From Ketobacter alkanivorans (GTDB lineage Bacteria > Pseudomonadota > Gammaproteobacteria > Pseudomonadales > Ketobacteraceae): 64,000 nt of DNA. Below are positions 61,396-64,000 of the stretch, one piece after another. The stretch spans positions 4,779,990 to 4,843,989 of the forward strand of contig NZ_CP022684.1 in the NCBI RefSeq assembly GCF_002863865.1, read 5' to 3'. Under the pieces are notes generated by a model, which had not been told where the DNA came from, did no database searches, and saw nothing but the letters and a program-made list of their open reading frames with translations. The number at the start of each line of letters is the position of its first letter. Position 1 is the stretch's first letter. The translations under genes and the position numbers were made by a program.

Positions 61396-61509
61396 GTATA
61401 ACAAGTTGGTCAACGGGAACCACCTACGCGCCACAAGCATGCGGCTCGCTGCGCTCACTTTACCACATGCTTGTTCTGCTCCGGCGGTCCCGTTACCAAA
61501 GCGTTAGAG
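61396..61509 (+). repeat. attC40 (114 bp, class B)
   Basis: R'' GTATAAC, R' GTTAGAG 61503-61509. Confidence 0.9.
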
Positions 61510-61845
61510 CACATACTCGTCAGGTTGGCTTTTATCAGGTTGGTGGTTGGTTTTGGGTGCGTGGGCAATAAACATGGTCAAAACAAAACCTAAAAAACAC
61601 ATTGGCAGCAAACCATTGGTCCTCACTGAGTGAGTTCTTGAAATTGTCACTTGCTCCAGGCTCTTGTCAAAGCCAAGTCAGGTTGGGTGGTCCGCTTTCA
61701 CATGTGATGGCATCGTGCCATATGAGTGACTTAGGTGTTCTTTTGTACACCACCGAGCGTAATGGGCGTTTAAAGTTCACGCTTTTGTTTTTTAAAACCA
61801 ATTATGGTGGTCGTTAAAGGGTAGGGTGGTTGTTGCAGGTTCTTG
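61504..61845 (+). repeat. NC-1 copy 20
   Basis: 342 bp; twin of copy 9 (one substitution noticed). TGA at the stop site, triloop TCG. Confidence 0.85.
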
Positions 61846-61960
61846 CTCTAACAAGTCGTTCAACGGGAACCAGCTACGCTCCAGCAGTTTGTGCATTGGC
61901 TTCGCCAATTGTTGCACAAACCGCTTCCGCTCCGCCGGTCCCGTTAACTTCGCGTTATGT
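61846..61960 (+). repeat. attC41 (115 bp, class A3)
   Basis: R'' CTCTAAC, R' GTTATGT 61954-61960. Confidence 0.92.
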
Positions 61961-61987
61961 GAGGGCGTGCTATGCGGTGTATAAAAA

Positions 61988-62458
61988 ATGATAAGAAATT
62001 TAACCTCTGCTGATTATGAGTTTGTCATTGATCGCGTAATTGATTGGTGGGGAGGGCGCGAAGTTAAGGATATGTTGCCTCGTTTGTTTTTCGATCATTT
62101 TACTCATTCGAGCTTCTGTTACGTACTTGATGGACGGCTCGTTGGTTTTGTAGTTGGCTTTTTGTCTCCAGTACATCCTGATACTGCATATATTCATTTT
62201 ACAGGTGTTGATCCTGAATTTCGTGAAAAGGGTATTGCTTCTGCTATCTATAAGGTATTTATAGATTTTGCTCGTTCTAATAATTGCAAGTACGTAAAAT
62301 GTGTTACGTCACCGAGTAATTCACAGTCGCTATCCTATCATCAGGCAATGGGCTTTCGAGCATCAAAATACGATAGTGAAGGTTGTCCGCTAGACATCAA
62401 GAATTATGATGGCAGTGGTAATGACCGTGTATTGTTAATATTGAAAATTAGCACATAA
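61988..62458 (+). CDS. Cassette 42: GNAT acetyltransferase
   Basis: 156 aa with the GNAT fold. Motif A is GVDPEFREKGIASAIYK (acetyl-CoA pyrophosphate loop), preceded by strand AYIHFTG, and motif B is SQSLSYHQAMGFR. The substrate is unknown; such genes are common in integrons. The stop codon lies in R''. Confidence 0.85.
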   Translation: MIRNLTSADYEFVIDRVIDWWGGREVKDMLPRLFFDHFTHSSFCYVLDGRLVGFVVGFLSPVHPDTAYIHFTGVDPEFREKGIASAIYKVFIDFARSNNCKYVKCVTSPSNSQSLSYHQAMGFRASKYDSEGCPLDIKNYDGSGNDRVLLILKIST

Positions 62459-62566
62459 CAAGTTGGTCAACGGGAACCACCTACGCTCCACAGGCATGTG
62501 GTTCGCTGCGCTCACTCTACCACATGCCTGTTCCACTACTGCGGTCCCGTTACCAAAGCGTTAGCA
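62453..62566 (+). repeat. attC42 (114 bp, class B)
   Basis: R'' ACATAAC, R' GTTAGCA 62560-62566. Confidence 0.9.
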
Positions 62567-62574
62567 TTTAAAAC

Positions 62575-63033
62575 ATGGAAATTACAACTCAAAATTTACA
62601 TCAAGCTGAGAATGCGATAAGAGACATCTTATTCATGTTTCTTGATATGGTTAGATCGTATTCAGGCTTTGGACACAATATAGACTGCGGTAACTTCAGT
62701 CCGTTGGATTTCATAGACGCTGTTGTATATGAGCCAGAAGGCTACACATTTTCACTAGACATTGAATTGCTCCAAAGCGGGGCTTCAATAGCTCTTCTGT
62801 CAATATTGGTAAATGCTTGGGATGAGTTTGATTCGTCGGATGTTCCTATTTGGCCTGTAATCAAAGAAATTGAAACCGCGTATAGGCAGGGTCGGTTTTC
62901 TCATTTTCCAGATATTGAAAAAGCAATAGGTCTAGGTCTTGGTAATAATCAGGACGCCTTCAGGCAGCAACTCCCTATAATTTACAGTGCATATGTCCGA
63001 CAATTCTTTTGTAATGTCGCAGATAAATGCTAA
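62575..63033 (+). CDS. Cassette 43: soluble protein, unknown
   Basis: 152 aa, acidic, mixed helix and strand (AENAIRDILFMFLDMVRSYSG; GYTFSLDIELLQSGASIALL; WPVIKEIETAYRQGRF). No family recognised. The gene starts 15 bp into the cassette and its stop codon lies in R'', the tightest packing in the array. Confidence 0.65.
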   Translation: MEITTQNLHQAENAIRDILFMFLDMVRSYSGFGHNIDCGNFSPLDFIDAVVYEPEGYTFSLDIELLQSGASIALLSILVNAWDEFDSSDVPIWPVIKEIETAYRQGRFSHFPDIEKAIGLGLGNNQDAFRQQLPIIYSAYVRQFFCNVADKC

Positions 63034-63087
63034 CAAGTCGTTCAAGCTGACCGCGCTACGCGCGGCAGCTTAACTCCAGCGTTAGGC
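63028..63087 (+). repeat. attC43 (60 bp, class D)
   Basis: R'' TGCTAAC, R' GTTAGGC 63081-63087; inner sequence identical to attC10 although the genes are unrelated. Confidence 0.9.
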
Positions 63088-63093
63088 AAAACC

Positions 63094-63543
63094 ATGAACA
63101 AAAGCATTATCATCGATGTCTGCACGATACTTGACTATATGCTCCCGCATAGAAAAGAACACGAGAAAGCAAAGTCGGCTTTTTCGATACTTCTTTCTAA
63201 GAGCATAAAGGTATCTATGCCGGCGCATGGATTTTGTGAATTCAAGTCTGCAATTATTTGTGAGTACAAAAACAAGCAGGGTGTGCTGGTAAGAACAGAT
63301 ATCGATCTTCCAGATATAGCGATATTGGCTATTGATGAATCTTTTGTTGTAAATGAATTTATTCCGTCTCTAAATTCGCACGGAATTATTGATCTAAAAT
63401 CGGCAGATATGATTTACGTTGTCAAAGCTATTTCTACGGGTTCAATCATTCTTACACAAGATAAGAAAATGCTGTCAAAAGCAAATACTCTGGTCGATGG
63501 CCTGGCGGTTAACTACGATTCGTTTATCCAATTATATGCCTAA
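63094..63543 (+). CDS. Cassette 44: PIN-domain protein
   Basis: 149 aa resembling PIN-domain ribonucleases of the VapC type. Candidate acidic residues: Asp8 in SIIIDVCTILDYM, Glu in FCEFKSAI, Asp in LKSADMIYVVKA and Asp in TQDKKML. No VapB-like antitoxin gene is present in the cassette, so it may be an orphan toxin or a non-toxic relative. Confidence 0.75.
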   Translation: MNKSIIIDVCTILDYMLPHRKEHEKAKSAFSILLSKSIKVSMPAHGFCEFKSAIICEYKNKQGVLVRTDIDLPDIAILAIDESFVVNEFIPSLNSHGIIDLKSADMIYVVKAISTGSIILTQDKKMLSKANTLVDGLAVNYDSFIQLYA

Positions 63544-63597
63544 CAAGTCGTTCAAGCCGACGGCGCTACGCGCCGCGGCTTAACTCCAGCGTTAGAG
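63538..63597 (+). repeat. attC44 (60 bp, class D)
   Basis: R'' GCCTAAC, R' GTTAGAG 63591-63597; arms CAAGCCGACGGCGC and GCGCCGCGGCTTAA. Confidence 0.9.
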
Positions 63598-63935
63598 CAC
63601 ATACTCGTCAAGTTGATTATTAGCAGGTTGGTGGTTGGATTTTGGTGTGTGGCTAATAAACAAAGCCAAAACATAAGCCTTAAAAACCTAATAGGCTGCA
63701 AACCATTGGTTCTCGCTGAGTTTGTGCTTAAATTAGTCACTTGCTCCAGGCTCTTGTCAAAGCCAAGTCAGGTTGGGTGGTCCGCGTTCGCATGTGATGG
63801 CATGGTGCCATACGAGTGTTTAGGGTTTTCTTTTGTACACCATCGAGCGTAATGGGTGTTTAAAGTTCACGCTTTTGTTTTTTAAAACCAATTTATGTGG
63901 TGGTTAAAGGGTAGGGCAGGTGTTGCAAGCCCTTG
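63592..63935 (+). repeat. NC-1 copy 21, frame open
   Basis: 344 bp; TTT at the stop site and a 79-codon frame (63613-63852) open across most of the body from a TTG. Triloop TGG. Confidence 0.85.
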
Positions 63936-64000
63936 CTCTAACAAGTCGTTCAACGGGACGGCGCTACGCTCCATTGGTTTGTGCATTCGCTGCGCTCATT
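63936..64000 (+). repeat. attC45, cut by the window end
   Basis: R'' CTCTAAC and the left half of a class A site; the R' core lies beyond position 64000, so the array continues. Confidence 0.9.

Larger units (their letters stand above)
39303..64000 (+). mobile_element. Sedentary chromosomal integron cassette array (45 cassettes, open to the right)
   Basis: A continuous series of cassettes separated by attC sites, all oriented left to right. Each attC runs from an R'' core (consensus RYYYAAC) to an R' core (GTTRRRY). Boundaries are fixed by the rule that the first six bases after each G of R' are the reverse complement of the six bases before the C of the next R''. For example, cassette 6 starts TTAAGT and ends ACTTAA; cassette 36 starts TTAAAA and ends TTTTAA. 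The first cassette obeys it too (TTATAC at 39304, GTATAA at 39911), so the array begins at the GTTATAC at 39303-39309. Cassette genes are visibly more AT-rich than the flanking chromosome. No integrase gene occurs in the window. Confidence 0.93.

Noticed and set aside
40520..63852. About two dozen reading frames of 60-108 codons running from attC into NC-1
   Set aside because: They start inside attC without a ribosome site, change phase between copies and are stopped in most copies, so I did not call them genes; the possibility is kept as a finding.
40864..64000. CRISPR array, because of many regularly placed repeats
   Set aside because: Repeats are 56-116 bp, imperfectly palindromic, bounded by GTTRRRY/RYYYAAC cores, and separated by genes or a shared element rather than by unique 30-40-bp spacers.
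39303..64000. Antibiotic-resistance cassettes in the array
   Set aside because: No aminoglycoside, beta-lactam, trimethoprim or chloramphenicol resistance motifs were seen; the GNAT at 61988 has no aminoglycoside acetyltransferase hallmark that I can identify.

Overview
The window comes from a gammaproteobacterium of Pseudomonadales/Oceanospirillales type, probably a marine lipid user. This rests on gene order (rnd-ycgL-ycgN, hsbR-hsbA), GltX and CysK sequence type, and the number of lipid genes: secretory lipase, acyl-CoA dehydrogenase, FadD, MaoC hydratase, a KAS III-like enzyme and several alpha/beta hydrolases. The species cannot be fixed from the sequence alone. The window falls into two very different parts.

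Positions 1-39059 are ordinary, densely packed chromosome. In order: a 5'-truncated lipase and an acyl-CoA dehydrogenase; rnd/ycgL/ycgN/small membrane protein; a large exported vWA protein; HIT, DUF1631 and PilZ genes; cysK on the minus strand; a periplasmic protein; a MoxR AAA+ ATPase with its CoxE-like vWA partner; a minus-strand lipid group (MaoC, hydrolase, GlpD-like); DUF547, fadD and hrpA; a hydrolase-like protein without its nucleophile beside a KAS III-like enzyme; a four-gene Hvf/bufferin-type RiPP operon behind a good ECF-sigma promoter; mlaA and an unknown exported protein; PilZ and hsbR/hsbA; tal, dusA and gltX; tRNA-Ala(GGC) and tRNA-Glu(TTC); and a small conserved gene.

Positions 39303-64000 are a sedentary chromosomal integron cassette array, running left to right and continuing past the window end. 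I count 44 complete cassettes plus a 45th cut by the edge, each ending in an attC site (most 114-116 bp, four of 56-60 bp). In nearly all of them the first six bases are the reverse complement of the six bases before the final C of the next core site, which fixes the boundaries. No integron integrase gene is found at the left (attI-like) end or elsewhere in the window. Cassette genes are AT-rich, all on the plus strand, and mostly encode small membrane proteins or unknown soluble proteins. Recognisable types are an Imm8-like and a SUKH-like immunity protein, a PIN-domain protein, a GNAT acetyltransferase and an outer-membrane barrel.

The most striking feature is a gene-less cassette, called NC-1 here, of 341-345 bp, present 21 times and scattered singly or in tandem runs of up to five. 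It carries conserved hairpins and ends in a terminator-like stem with a T-rich tail. Its only long reading frame is broken by stop codons in 12 copies. A second gene-less cassette (NC-2) occurs twice. A third (NC-3) shares a 21-bp element with the leader just outside the array. One duplicated cassette is interrupted by a 1267-bp IS3-family element whose intact twin elsewhere in the array gives the empty site.
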